Positions 32,910-40,654 of a stretch of 64,000 nucleotides of DNA are shown piece after piece. The notes beneath the pieces are model-generated. The model worked only from the letters and a program-made list of their open reading frames with translations, searched no databases and was not told the origin of the DNA. The DNA is from Yoonia maritima (GTDB taxonomy: Bacteria > Pseudomonadota > Alphaproteobacteria > Rhodobacterales > Rhodobacteraceae). The position numbers and the translations under genes are program-made. The DNA lies in assembly GCF_003003285.1 (NCBI RefSeq), contig NZ_PVTP01000001.1:248001-312000 (forward strand). Direction: 5' to 3'. Numbering within the stretch: the first letter of the stretch is position 1; every line of letters begins with the position of its first letter.

Positions 32910-34292
32910 GTGAACAGAACAGATTCAACACATCTTACAAGCCGTGCGCGTTTTGCGTTTGTGCGGCAGGCGCATATGCTGCGCACCCCATTAGCCGCAG
33001 TGTCGATGGCTGCTGGGGTGAGCGGATTACTCCTCAATTTGTTTAACGTACGTCTGTCGTTGGGTAGTGTCGGCGCGACCTTAGGAACGCATCCGGTCAC
33101 AGCCTTGATGATTATTTTGCTGTCTTTCGAGATATTATTGTTTCGTCTCGGGAAGAAACGCCCTCTATGGCGGTTGTTGCTGCTTATTTCAGGGATCGTA
33201 ATACTTGGGTGGAACCTGTTTCTACCGGATCAATTACATGCGCTGTTCTCCAACTGGTCAGCAGTGGCAGACAGTCGAATGGGTACGGACACCACGCTGC
33301 TGCTCGGGGCGCTGGTGCTTTCAATGTTGTTGGCAGGAAAGAATAATGGGTTAGGGGGCGCCTTTGCAGCTTTTGCGGTGTTTGCGCTCCTATTCAGTTT
33401 TATGGAGCATAGTTTCAACGTGTATTTTCTTGAAACGCACCTCGCGTTGTCGACGCTTGTTGCACTGATCCCCGCGTGTTTCGCAGTCCTCACGATATAT
33501 GCGCACCATCCCGTAATGAGGCTGTTTTTGATAGGCGATGCTATTGGTGCGCGCACGCGATTTCTATTTGGTGCGAGCTGCTTTCTTCCTTGGTTTGGTG
33601 GCTTAGTGATTTACCGTATCGTGGATGCACCAGTGCGTGCGTTTCCGGTCGAGGCGGCTGTTCTAAGCCTTATCATCTGTGCGATGACAGCCATTGTTCT
33701 TTACTCTGGTCGGATGCAAGAAAAAGGCGATAGCCATAGGCGTATGCTTGAAAGGCACATGGCTCATGTCGCGCATCATGATGCGCTAACCGGTGTACTT
33801 AATCGCGAAGGCACGCAATCTCATCTGAATTTTCTGTGGCGTCGGTTTGTGATCGAACAGCGTAGTGTTGGGGTGATTCTACTTGATATAGACTACTTTA
33901 AAAAGATTAATGACAGCTACGGTCACGACGTAGGTGACAAAGTTCTAGTCTCACTATGTCAACAAATTCGCCCGTTCATTCGCAGTGATGATGCGTTGGG
34001 GCGTTGGGGGGGCGAAGAGTTTCTTATTTTGGTCGATGGGGCGCAAATCGCGGGTGCGACGGCAGTGTGTCAACGGATAAGAGAGGCGATTTTAGAGATG
34101 CACGCGCCTGACGGTCGTCCATTTCCGTGCGGTGTAACCGCGTCATTCGGCGTTAGCGTTTTATTGGAAACAGACACCGGTGTCGCAGCCTCGTTAAAAC
34201 GTGCCGATCTTGCGCTTTACCGCGCAAAAGATTGTGGTCGCGATCAAGTACAGTTTTACGAAAATGACGACCAAGGGATTGTCGCAGCGTGA
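32910..34292 (+). CDS. Membrane diguanylate cyclase (GGDEF)
   Basis: A protein of about 460 residues with about eight hydrophobic segments (for example VTALMIILLSFEILLF and FLFGASCFLPWFGGLVIYRI), then a C-terminal GGDEF domain. RWGGEEFLILVD is the active site and RSDD five residues before is the I-site (RxxD) for product inhibition, so it should make cyclic-di-GMP. The sensor part matches no family I can name. GTG 32910, with GAAGG upstream, is the best start; GTG 32871 or ATG 32976 are alternatives. The gene sits after scpB, where I would expect tat genes in relatives. Confidence 0.87.
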   Translation: MNRTDSTHLTSRARFAFVRQAHMLRTPLAAVSMAAGVSGLLLNLFNVRLSLGSVGATLGTHPVTALMIILLSFEILLFRLGKKRPLWRLLLLISGIVILGWNLFLPDQLHALFSNWSAVADSRMGTDTTLLLGALVLSMLLAGKNNGLGGAFAAFAVFALLFSFMEHSFNVYFLETHLALSTLVALIPACFAVLTIYAHHPVMRLFLIGDAIGARTRFLFGASCFLPWFGGLVIYRIVDAPVRAFPVEAAVLSLIICAMTAIVLYSGRMQEKGDSHRRMLERHMAHVAHHDALTGVLNREGTQSHLNFLWRRFVIEQRSVGVILLDIDYFKKINDSYGHDVGDKVLVSLCQQIRPFIRSDDALGRWGGEEFLILVDGAQIAGATAVCQRIREAILEMHAPDGRPFPCGVTASFGVSVLLETDTGVAASLKRADLALYRAKDCGRDQVQFYENDDQGIVAA

Positions 34293-34300
34293 TGACGCGC

Positions 34301-34319
34301 CTTTGAATTACTATCAAAG
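34301..34319 (+). other. Small inverted repeat after the GGDEF gene
   Basis: CTTTGA (34301-34306) and TCAAAG (34314-34319) are exact complements with a 7-base loop, 41 bases before the following miniprotein. No T-run follows, so it may be an operator or a weak stem. Confidence 0.3.
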
Positions 34320-34359
34320 AGAGCTATATTAAGGCTGTAGAACATAGTGGGTTTTAAAA

Positions 34360-34548
34360 ATGAACATGAATCGCTTGATCAATATGGGGATGCGGATGCT
34401 CATGAATGGTGGCATAAAAATGGCTGCGAACCGTGGGAAACGCACCGAAAACATGAGCGCCGACGAACGTAAATCCGCACAATCTGCAAACCAAAGTATA
34501 CAAAAAGCACGCAAAGGTATGCGGATCATGCGCCGCTTTATGCGTTAG
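34360..34548 (+). CDS. Met/Arg-rich 62-residue miniprotein
   Basis: A short, very basic protein with unusually many methionines (MNMNRLINMGMRMLMNGG at the N-terminus, KGMRIMRRFMR at the end). Spacing and the N-terminal look resemble small unannotated proteins I recall from related genomes. No signal peptide is evident. Its 3' end overlaps the convergent dcd gene by 11 bases. Confidence 0.55.
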   Translation: MNMNRLINMGMRMLMNGGIKMAANRGKRTENMSADERKSAQSANQSIQKARKGMRIMRRFMR

Positions 34549-35623
34549 ATTTAAAGTGCTTAGATAGCTTTAAGCCTTGGCCCTGATAATTTGACTTAAT
34601 TTCGCGACCGTACAGCGCATCGGGCATTGCTGCCATATGTTCGTACACCAACCGACCTACAACCTGTCCATGTTCCAACACAAATGGTGCCTCATGGCAT
34701 CTGACCTCTAGAACACCGCGTGATCCTTCGCCTCCCGCGTCGGCATAACCAAAGCCAGGGTCAAAGAAGCCTGCGTAATGGACACGGAATTCGCCGACCA
34801 TCGCTAAATACGGGGCCATTTCGGCGGCCTGCATCGGCGGAATCACAATCGATTCGCGGCTCACAAGGATATAGAACGCGCCCGGGTCCAAGATGATCCA
34901 GCCGTCGTCTGTATACACTGGCTCCCAAAAGTCAGCGGGGTCGTAGTGATCAAGTTTTGACAAATCGACAACGCCTGTGTGTGGCTTTGCGCGATATCCG
35001 ACAAGATTACCTTGCTCTGGCTTAAGATCTACAGAAAAACCTAAACCATCGGAAATTACGGGATCACCTGACACGATGGGCGTTTGCGCATGCAGTCGGC
35101 GCAGATCGTCATCGGACATCAGTGTTTTGCCTAGACGAAAGATGATTTGATTCAGCATCTGTCCGGGTTGAGCGACAACCGAAAACGAACGTGGGCAAAT
35201 TTCGACGTAAAGTGGGCCATTGTAGCCATCAGGAACACGGTCAAATTCGACCCCATGATCGGTGATAATCCGAGTAAGCAAATCGAGACGGCCAATAGAG
35301 GATTTCGCACTGGCTGCAGCTGTCATCCCTTGAGGCAAGGATAAGTTTTCCATCAAGGGCACAACGTAGACGCACCCTTTTTCTAGAACAGCGCCGCCAG
35401 TTAGGTCGATTTCATGCATTTGGAAATCAGCAAGGCGATCTTTCACAGTCCGCGTGCGTCCGGCTAAAAATGACGCACGCACGCGGTACGCTGTCGTCCC
35501 TAGACGCAAGTCCAGTGATGCCGGTTGAATTTGAGCATCAGTAATAGGGGCCGTTGCGCCGATATTGTCAGTCGCGATTAACGCGCGGATTTGGTGATCA
35601 GCAAGAACGCCGGGTGTTTTCAT
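34538..35623 (-). CDS. dcd: dCTP deaminase, long double-domain form
   Basis: Deaminates dCTP to dUTP. The product has 361 residues, close to twice the 193 of E. coli Dcd, and belongs to the long alphaproteobacterial type (DCD_N plus DCD). Both halves show Dcd-like beta-strand segments: QIQPASLDLRLG and ASAKSSIGRLDLL in the first, and the second has LVSRESIVIPP and HYAGFFDPGFGYADAGG. So it looks like an internal duplication. ATG 35623 is supported by nearby AGAAGG-type sequence. Confidence 0.85.
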   Translation of the reverse strand: MKTPGVLADHQIRALIATDNIGATAPITDAQIQPASLDLRLGTTAYRVRASFLAGRTRTVKDRLADFQMHEIDLTGGAVLEKGCVYVVPLMENLSLPQGMTAAASAKSSIGRLDLLTRIITDHGVEFDRVPDGYNGPLYVEICPRSFSVVAQPGQMLNQIIFRLGKTLMSDDDLRRLHAQTPIVSGDPVISDGLGFSVDLKPEQGNLVGYRAKPHTGVVDLSKLDHYDPADFWEPVYTDDGWIILDPGAFYILVSRESIVIPPMQAAEMAPYLAMVGEFRVHYAGFFDPGFGYADAGGEGSRGVLEVRCHEAPFVLEHGQVVGRLVYEHMAAMPDALYGREIKSNYQGQGLKLSKHFKSNA

Positions 35624-35648
35624 TTTAGCCCCCAGAAGGATAACAAAA

Positions 35649-35677
35649 CGCCCGCTGCGCCAAAACGCAAGCGGGCG
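35649..35677 (-). terminator. Terminator of tRNA-Pro
   Basis: CGCCCGC (35649-35655) pairs with GCGGGCG (35671-35677), with an inner TGCG/CGCA stem and loop. On the minus strand the hairpin is followed by TTTTGTT. It lies 9 bases beyond the 3' end of the tRNA. Confidence 0.85.
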
Positions 35678-35685
35678 GTTATGAT

Positions 35686-35762
35686 TGGTCGGGCTAGCAG
35701 GACTCGAACCTGCGACCTTCCGTCCCCCAGACGGACGCGCTACCAGGCTGCGCTATAGCCCG
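35686..35762 (-). tRNA. tRNA-Pro (anticodon GGG)
   Basis: The minus-strand sequence folds as a cloverleaf of 77 bases: acceptor CGGGCTA with TAGCCCG, D-arm with AGCCTGGTA, anticodon stem TCCGT/ACGGA around CTGGGGG (GGG at 34-36), T-arm GCAGG/CCTGC with TTCGAGT. The 3' CCA is encoded. No integrase or attachment duplicate is nearby. Confidence 0.96.
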
Positions 35763-35821
35763 ACTAGGCGCTTTCATACCCGAAATGTTTGTGGGGGCAA
35801 GCCCGAAAAGCGACGACATGA

Positions 35822-36370
35822 CTACTGTTTGTGCATCTGCTCGCGCAGTTGTTCAAGGCGGGCAAGAAGCGGCACAATTTGTGCTGCACGGTCTTGAAGC
35901 GTGGCTGGATCGACAAGTCGCGCCCCCACTAAACGCGCATTAACCAAAGGCAGTTCTTCGGCCAGTGGTGGACTGTCGATCGTCAGCTGCGAAGCAGGAG
36001 GTGGTGATGCGGTATCCAAAAGCAGGGAATCTTGTACGACGTCAGAAGCGGAATCCACACCTTGGGTCTGCGCCGGGGTAGGGTCCGGAGCTTGAACAAG
36101 CGTTTTACCAAGGGTCGCGACGTGCTTAATTCCCTTTTCACGCAGCAATTTCTGAGCACCTTTGATGGTCATCCCATCTTCGTGCAGCAATTGCTTGATA
36201 CCCCCTAATAACTCCATGTCGGACGGTCGGTAATATCTCCGGCTACCAGCCCCTTTTACGGGCTTGATCTGAGAGAACTTACTCTCCCAGAAACGTAGCA
36301 CATGCGTCGGGGTATCAAGCCAATCAGCGACTTCGCTGATCGTACGAAAGGCGTCTTTGGCTTTGGCCAT
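35822..36370 (-). CDS. MerR family transcriptional regulator
   Basis: A 182-residue DNA-binding protein. The N-terminal winged helix-turn-helix is clear ([20 protein letters not shown], then [16 protein letters not shown]); [18 protein letters not shown] ends the domain. The C-terminal half is Ala/Pro/Ser-rich without cysteine effector motifs, so the signal is unknown. Start ATG 36370 lies 4 bases after ihfA stop; GTG 36400 would overlap ihfA. It is last of rpmF-plsX-fabH-ihfA-merR. Confidence 0.87.
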   Translation of the reverse strand: MAKAKDAFRTISEVADWLDTPTHVLRFWESKFSQIKPVKGAGSRRYYRPSDMELLGGIKQLLHEDGMTIKGAQKLLREKGIKHVATLGKTLVQAPDPTPAQTQGVDSASDVVQDSLLLDTASPPPASQLTIDSPPLAEELPLVNARLVGARLVDPATLQDRAAQIVPLLARLEQLREQMHKQ

Positions 36371-36374
36371 AACG

Positions 36375-36677
36375 TTAAGACTTGTTTCCTGCTGCGACAC
36401 GGTCCTTCATCAGATGCGATGGACGGAATGTCAGAACGCGGCGAGGGTGAATTGGAACTTCCTCGCCCGTTTTGGGGTTGCGGCCGACGCGTGCAGCTTT
36501 TTCGCGCACGGAAAACGTACCGAATGAAGAAATTTTTACGGTTTCGCCTGAAACGAGCGAGTCCGACACATGCGTCAGGACGCTTTCAACGAGATCTGCA
36601 CTGTCATTGCGCGACAGTCCAACCTGTGAATGCACAGCATCAGCAAGGTCCATACGAGTTAGTGTTTTGTCTACCAT
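36375..36677 (-). CDS. ihfA: Integration host factor subunit alpha
   Basis: DNA-bending protein of 100 residues. [20 protein letters not shown] and [17 protein letters not shown] are the HU/IHF arm and body motifs. ATG 36677, with GGGGAAG upstream, gives [15 protein letters not shown]. It lies 97 bases downstream of fabH. Confidence 0.93.
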   Translation of the reverse strand: MVDKTLTRMDLADAVHSQVGLSRNDSADLVESVLTHVSDSLVSGETVKISSFGTFSVREKAARVGRNPKTGEEVPIHPRRVLTFRPSHLMKDRVAAGNKS

Positions 36678-36774
36678 TACGCTTCCCCTAAAATATTTAT
36701 TGAGCATAAGCGTGCGTTAATTTCAGAGTCAATAACAAGGGCTTGGCAATGAGGCTTAATCCCACATTTGTAAG

Positions 36775-37746
36775 TTACCAGCGCAATACAACCGATCCCC
36801 AGGCCAATCCACCGCCGATTGCCTCAGTTACAACAAGGTCGCCGGGCTTAATCTGGCCGTTTGACACACCAACAGAGAGCGCCAAGGGAATCGATGCCGC
36901 GGACGTGTTTCCGTGATCTTGCACCGTTACGATCACCCTATCCATCCCAACGCCAAGCTTTCGCGCCGTTGCTTGAATGATACGAATGTTTGCTTGATGG
37001 GGTACAACCCAATCAACATCATCGGCTGTCAGACCAACTTTATCGAGCGCGCTATCAGCGGTTTGCGCGAGCTTTTCGACAGCGTGTCGGAACAGTTCCG
37101 GGCCTTCCATGCGTACGACACCAGTGTTCTGCGTGGATACGCCACCGTCGACGTAAAGCAAATCTTTGTAACGGCCGTCTGAATTCAAATCGACAGACAA
37201 CACGCCGCGGTCTTTGTTGGTTCCGTCGCCGGTTTCCGCCTCAAGGATAAGGGCACCTGCGCCGTCACCAAAGAGCACGCAGGTCGAACGGTCAGTCCAA
37301 TCCATAATCCGGCTAAATGTTTCTGCGCCGATGACCAAGACGCGGTCGGCTTGGCCGGAGGCAATCAGCGCGTTTGCATTGCTCAGCGCATAGATAAATC
37401 CTGCGCAAACGGCCTGAACGTCAAACGCATAGCCTGATGTGTTGCCAATTGCGCTTTGCACCATTGTTGCTGCTGACGGAAATGTCATATCCGCCGTTGA
37501 TGTCGCCACGATGATCGCGTCAAGATCTTCGGCGTCCATTTTAGCCATTGCAAGTGCTGCATTCGCGGCGCTGGTTGCCATTTGCGACGTGGTTTGACCT
37601 TCGGCAGCAAAATGCCTGCGTTCAATGCCAGAGCGGGTTTTGATCCATTCGTCAGACGTATCAAGTGTCTTTTCGAATTCAGAGTTTGGGACAATACGTT
37701 CCGGCAGATAATGCCCGATTCCCTTAACGACTGCGCGACGTGTCAT
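36775..37746 (-). CDS. fabH: 3-oxoacyl-ACP synthase III
   Basis: Starts fatty acid synthesis by condensing acetyl-CoA with malonyl-ACP. The 323-residue enzyme has the catalytic Cys in VQAVCAGFIYAL (about residue 115), His in VPHQANIRI and Asn in DHGNTSAASIP. Follows plsX by 5 bases. Confidence 0.95.
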   Translation of the reverse strand: MTRRAVVKGIGHYLPERIVPNSEFEKTLDTSDEWIKTRSGIERRHFAAEGQTTSQMATSAANAALAMAKMDAEDLDAIIVATSTADMTFPSAATMVQSAIGNTSGYAFDVQAVCAGFIYALSNANALIASGQADRVLVIGAETFSRIMDWTDRSTCVLFGDGAGALILEAETGDGTNKDRGVLSVDLNSDGRYKDLLYVDGGVSTQNTGVVRMEGPELFRHAVEKLAQTADSALDKVGLTADDVDWVVPHQANIRIIQATARKLGVGMDRVIVTVQDHGNTSAASIPLALSVGVSNGQIKPGDLVVTEAIGGGLAWGSVVLRW

Positions 37747-37751
37747 GGATA

Positions 37752-38873
37752 TTAGCCTGTTTTAGTGCCTGGTTTGTCAGAGCCAGCTTCTTGGGGGGTA
37801 TCTTGGGCAAGTGATGCCGCAGATGCAACCCGAGCAGCCAGCTTGTCTGAGAAACCGCTTTGTGCAAGCTGATAAGCCAAGTGAAGCGCCGCGGCGACGC
37901 CTGTTGCATCGGCTGATCCGTGGCTTTTAATGACCGTTTGGTTCAACCCCAAAAACACGCCACCATTGACGCGGCGGGGGTCAATGCGTTTACGCAGCCG
38001 CTTTAGCGATCCACGTGCAAATAAAGCGCCTAATATGGACAAAGGCGTTTTCATAAGGCTTTCGCGCAGCAATTCAGAGATCAGCGTCGCGGTACCTTCG
38101 CCTGTTTTCAGAGCGACGTTTCCGGTGAACCCATCGGTCACGATAACGTCGACTTTGTCCGATGGCAGATCGCCGCCTTCGACGAAACCAACGTAGTCGT
38201 ATTCACCAGCTTCGGCTGCTTCGCCGATGATCTCATGCGCGACTTTCAGCTCAGCGCGACCTTTGTGTTCTTCGGTGCCGACGTTAAGCAGTCCAACGCG
38301 CGGGCGTGCAATTTGAAGACCATTGCGCGCATAAGACGCCCCCATGAGCGCGTAAGTCAGCAAATCGTCTTGGTCAGCGCGAATATCAGCGCCAGCATCT
38401 AACATAACGTTAAAGCCAGCAGGATTTCGGGATGGCCACAAGCAAGCGATAGCAGGGCGGTTAACACCTTCTGCTTTGCGCAGGCGTAGCATGGACATTG
38501 CCATTAACGCGCCGGTGTTTCCACAGCTGATACAGACGGCGGCCTTGCGGTCACGCACCGCTTCAATTGCAGACCACATTGACGTTGCCTTGCCATGGCG
38601 CAGTGCCTGACTTGGCTTGTCGGTCATATTCACAACATCGTCTGCCGCGCAAATCGTCACACGATCTGCAATTTTGTGCTTTTGCACGAGGGCTTCGAGT
38701 GTGTCTTGGGGCCCATGCAACATTGCGCGGGAATCAGGGTTTTTGTTAAGAAACTTTGAAAGGCCCGCAACGACAGTTGCAGGCCCTTTATCGCCACCCA
38801 TGGCGTCAACCGACAGCACATGAGATGCGTCAGAAGCCATCACAGGATTAGTGTCCGTCAGGCTCTGTGCCAT
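37752..38873 (-). CDS. plsX: Phosphate acyltransferase PlsX
   Basis: Makes acyl-phosphate from acyl-ACP for phospholipid synthesis, peripheral to the membrane. The 373-residue protein has LSVDAMGGDKGPATVV at the N-terminus, and SCGNTGALMAMSM and VTDGFTGNVALKTGEGTA as family motifs. ATG 38873 follows rpmF by 22 bases; ATG at codon 12 is an alternative. Confidence 0.95.
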   Translation of the reverse strand: MAQSLTDTNPVMASDASHVLSVDAMGGDKGPATVVAGLSKFLNKNPDSRAMLHGPQDTLEALVQKHKIADRVTICAADDVVNMTDKPSQALRHGKATSMWSAIEAVRDRKAAVCISCGNTGALMAMSMLRLRKAEGVNRPAIACLWPSRNPAGFNVMLDAGADIRADQDDLLTYALMGASYARNGLQIARPRVGLLNVGTEEHKGRAELKVAHEIIGEAAEAGEYDYVGFVEGGDLPSDKVDVIVTDGFTGNVALKTGEGTATLISELLRESLMKTPLSILGALFARGSLKRLRKRIDPRRVNGGVFLGLNQTVIKSHGSADATGVAAALHLAYQLAQSGFSDKLAARVASAASLAQDTPQEAGSDKPGTKTG

Positions 38874-38895
38874 ATCAATGTGCCTACGACGCAGC

Positions 38896-39102
38896 TTATG
38901 CTGCGTCTTCGTCCAGATCGATTTCTGTTGTGTCTGCGATTACTTCGCGTGTCGCGTAGTGGTTGCAAGATGGGCAAACGTGGTGTGGGCGCTTCAGCTC
39001 ACCACAGTTGTCACATTCGTTTGGGTTCGCTGCGACCAATGAGTCGTGCGAGCGCCGGTTGTTACGGCGGGATTTGGATACTTTATTCTGCTGGACAGCC
39101 AT
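38896..39102 (-). CDS. rpmF: 50S ribosomal protein L32
   Basis: A 68-residue ribosomal protein. [20 protein letters not shown] is characteristic of L32; two zinc pairs (CDNC and CPSC) follow. It leads the plsX-fabH-ihfA-merR run as in many alphaproteobacteria. Confidence 0.96.
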   Translation of the reverse strand: MAVQQNKVSKSRRNNRRSHDSLVAANPNECDNCGELKRPHHVCPSCNHYATREVIADTTEIDLDEDAA

Positions 39103-39263
39103 GTCTCAACCCTATGATAGTGGGCCGGTGGCCCTGATTTCGTGCATTCTCGGCGGGTCCTACGCCAAACTGGCAGCCCTGTCGAGAGAGATATAAAAGA
39201 GGTCGCGAACATACTGCGATTTTGTATTAGCGCAACCTTTTTTCCTAGTGGCAGCTTAGACGA

Positions 39264-39821
39264 TTATTTGTCCTTGTTTTCAAGTGCTTCTTTTAGTGCC
39301 CCTAAACCGGCAAAGGGTTTAGCGTCGTCATCGGTCATTGGTTTTGTGCCGGGCTCTGTAAATACAGTTTGGTTCAGATCGGCGCCTTCACTGCGTGGAT
39401 AGGTTGGTAACGCAAGCGATAGGGCTTCAATCATGACCTGCGCTACATCAACCGACTCGGGCAGGGGGTCGATCGTGTCATCGTCAGGCATTTCGACCTC
39501 GGCGGCGTCAATGTCGGGTAGGTCAGCCATGTACCGGCGACTTAACTCTTCATCGATACGCGTGCTGACCGGGGCCAAAGTAACAACGCACTCTTGTACG
39601 ACTGTCGCGCCAATTTTGGCAGTCAGTGACCAGTCTGACTTGCCCATTGGGGTCAGTTCACCTTCAAAGCGCAGTTTCTTAATCCCAATGATTCCCAGCG
39701 CATCGGCAACGGCTTTGCGTTCATCAGCGGATGGGACCAGATCAAACTGAGTTGCGCGGCGGGTGGTCAGGTCTGCCAAACGCAGGTGTGATGTAGGCAA
39801 TTGGGCCAAAGGTGCTTCCAT
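39264..39821 (-). CDS. yceD: YceD/DUF177 family protein
   Basis: A 185-residue protein of the DUF177 family, linked elsewhere to 23S rRNA maturation. The signature is VVQECVVTLAPV with the C in LAP context, then acidic DTIDPLPESVDVAQVMIEAL and SLALPTYPRSEG; the usual C-terminal FAGL is KPFAGLGALKEAL. ATG 39821 fits family N-termini. It lies just upstream of rpmF, the usual neighbour. Confidence 0.85.
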   Translation of the reverse strand: MEAPLAQLPTSHLRLADLTTRRATQFDLVPSADERKAVADALGIIGIKKLRFEGELTPMGKSDWSLTAKIGATVVQECVVTLAPVSTRIDEELSRRYMADLPDIDAAEVEMPDDDTIDPLPESVDVAQVMIEALSLALPTYPRSEGADLNQTVFTEPGTKPMTDDDAKPFAGLGALKEALENKDK

Positions 39822-39823
39822 TC

Positions 39824-39850
39824 TTGAACAGTGGCGGGGTGTGATATAGT
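39824..39850 (+). promoter_or_regulatory. Possible promoter of bamE
   Basis: TTGAAC (39824-39829) and TATAGT (39845-39850) with a 15-base spacer lie in the 69-base divergent yceD/bamE region. The spacer is short, so this is tentative. Confidence 0.35.
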
Positions 39851-39890
39851 GGGGATAAAAGGCATAAGACGCCAAAGCAAGAGGGCTGTC

Positions 39891-40364
39891 ATGAGCAGGA
39901 CTACCGGTAAAATCAAAATCGCGACACGTGTTGTCGGGGTCGCGCTGTTTTTGGCTGGCACTTCGGCGTGCACCAAGATTGATAAATTTCACGGCTTTGC
40001 ACCGTCAAACGAAGACCTGACAGAGGTGGCGATCGGGCAGACAACCAAAGATGACGTTATCGCGCGATTCGGTCCGCCAATGTCAGAAGGTGCGCTGACC
40101 ACCAACGCAGTTTACTATGCCTCTAGTCAATTTGTTCACTACGGTGCTTTTGCCCCGAAAGAGGTCGACCGACAGGTGGTTGCGTTCCGTTTTGATAGCA
40201 ATAATGTCACCCGCGATGTTGCGCGCTATACTTTGCAAGATGGTAAAGTTGTCGCGCTTGATCGCCGGGTGACCGAAGACGGCATTAATGACGTTTCAGT
40301 CATTGGACAGTTGCTTGGGGCGCTTGGCAGGGTTGATGCGGGCGCGTTCTTGGGCGACGAGTAG
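39891..40364 (+). CDS. bamE: Outer membrane assembly factor BamE-like lipoprotein
   Basis: Lipoprotein of the BAM complex, 157 residues. The N-terminal IATRVVGVALFLAGTSAC ends in a lipobox-like site; the domain has VAIGQTTKDDVIARFGPPMS, the BamE/SmpA motif (G.tk.eV...lG.P). ATG 39891 is preceded by GAGGG. A terminator follows. Confidence 0.88.
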   Translation: MSRTTGKIKIATRVVGVALFLAGTSACTKIDKFHGFAPSNEDLTEVAIGQTTKDDVIARFGPPMSEGALTTNAVYYASSQFVHYGAFAPKEVDRQVVAFRFDSNNVTRDVARYTLQDGKVVALDRRVTEDGINDVSVIGQLLGALGRVDAGAFLGDE

Positions 40365-40393
40365 TCTCGTAAAACCATTCTCTTGATCTTTAG

Positions 40394-40430
40394 ACGACCT
40401 CTGCCTATCTCGCAGGGGTCGTTCTGTTTT
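40394..40430 (+). terminator. Terminator of bamE
   Basis: ACGACCTCTGC (40394-40404) pairs with GCAGGGGTCGT (40412-40422), one G-U pair, 7-base loop, followed by TCTGTTTT. It lies 29 bases past the bamE stop and 16 bases ahead of the riboswitch. A candidate promoter for the riboswitch transcript (TTGATC 40383-40388, 17 bases, TATCTC 40406-40411) overlaps it. Confidence 0.75.
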
Positions 40431-40437
40431 GGGCGGC

Positions 40438-40577
40438 ACGTTCTCAGGGCGGGGCGAAACTCCCCACCGGCGGTATGTCCATATGGGCGAGCCCGCGAGC
40501 GCAAGGGTTTTCCCCTTGGTCAGCAGATCAGGTGCGATGCCTGAGCCGACGGTCATAGTCCGGATGAAAGAGAATGG
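40438..40577 (+). promoter_or_regulatory. FMN riboswitch (RFN element)
   Basis: The RFN core is complete: GTTCTC opening strand, AGGGCGGGGCGAAACTCCCC, ACCGGCGGT, AGCCCGCGAGCG, GGTCAGCAGAT, GAGCCGACGGTCATAGTCC, and the closing AGAGAAT. It senses flavin mononucleotide and turns expression down when FMN is high. It precedes a DMT-family transporter gene, so that transporter is a riboflavin or flavin precursor importer. Confidence 0.96.
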
Positions 40578-40582
40578 AGCAA

Positions 40583-40606
40583 ATCGGGTGCGTTTTCGCG
40601 CCCGAT
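40583..40606 (+). other. Stem following the FMN aptamer
   Basis: ATCGGG (40583-40588) T GCG TTTT CGC G CCCGAT (40601-40606) forms a 10-pair stem with one G-U pair and a TTTT loop, right after the aptamer. The following CTGTCCTGTTTTG is only weakly T-rich, so it is unlikely to be a terminator by itself; it may be part of the expression platform. Confidence 0.6.
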
Positions 40607-40649
40607 CTGTCCTGTTTTGCCTTGGGTCAATCGCAAAACGAAAGGACAG
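40607..40649 (+). promoter_or_regulatory. Shine-Dalgarno-occluding hairpin of the ribN leader
   Basis: CTGTCCT (40607-40613) and AGGACAG (40643-40649), plus GTTTTGC (40614-40620) and GCAAAAC (40633-40639), give a 14-pair stem with a GAA bulge. The SD (AAAGGA) of the transporter is in the 3' arm. So it can block ribosome entry. This is direct evidence that the FMN switch acts, at least in part, on translation. Confidence 0.72.
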
Positions 40650-40654
40650 AAGCG

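Noticed and set aside
35686-35762. tRNA-Pro as an integration site
   Set aside because: No integrase gene, no repeat of the tRNA 3' end and only housekeeping genes on both sides.
40574-40654. Start of the RibN-like gene at ATG 40574
   Set aside because: This ATG is in the closing stem of the riboswitch and the added residues are not membrane-like; ATG 40655 has the ribosome site.
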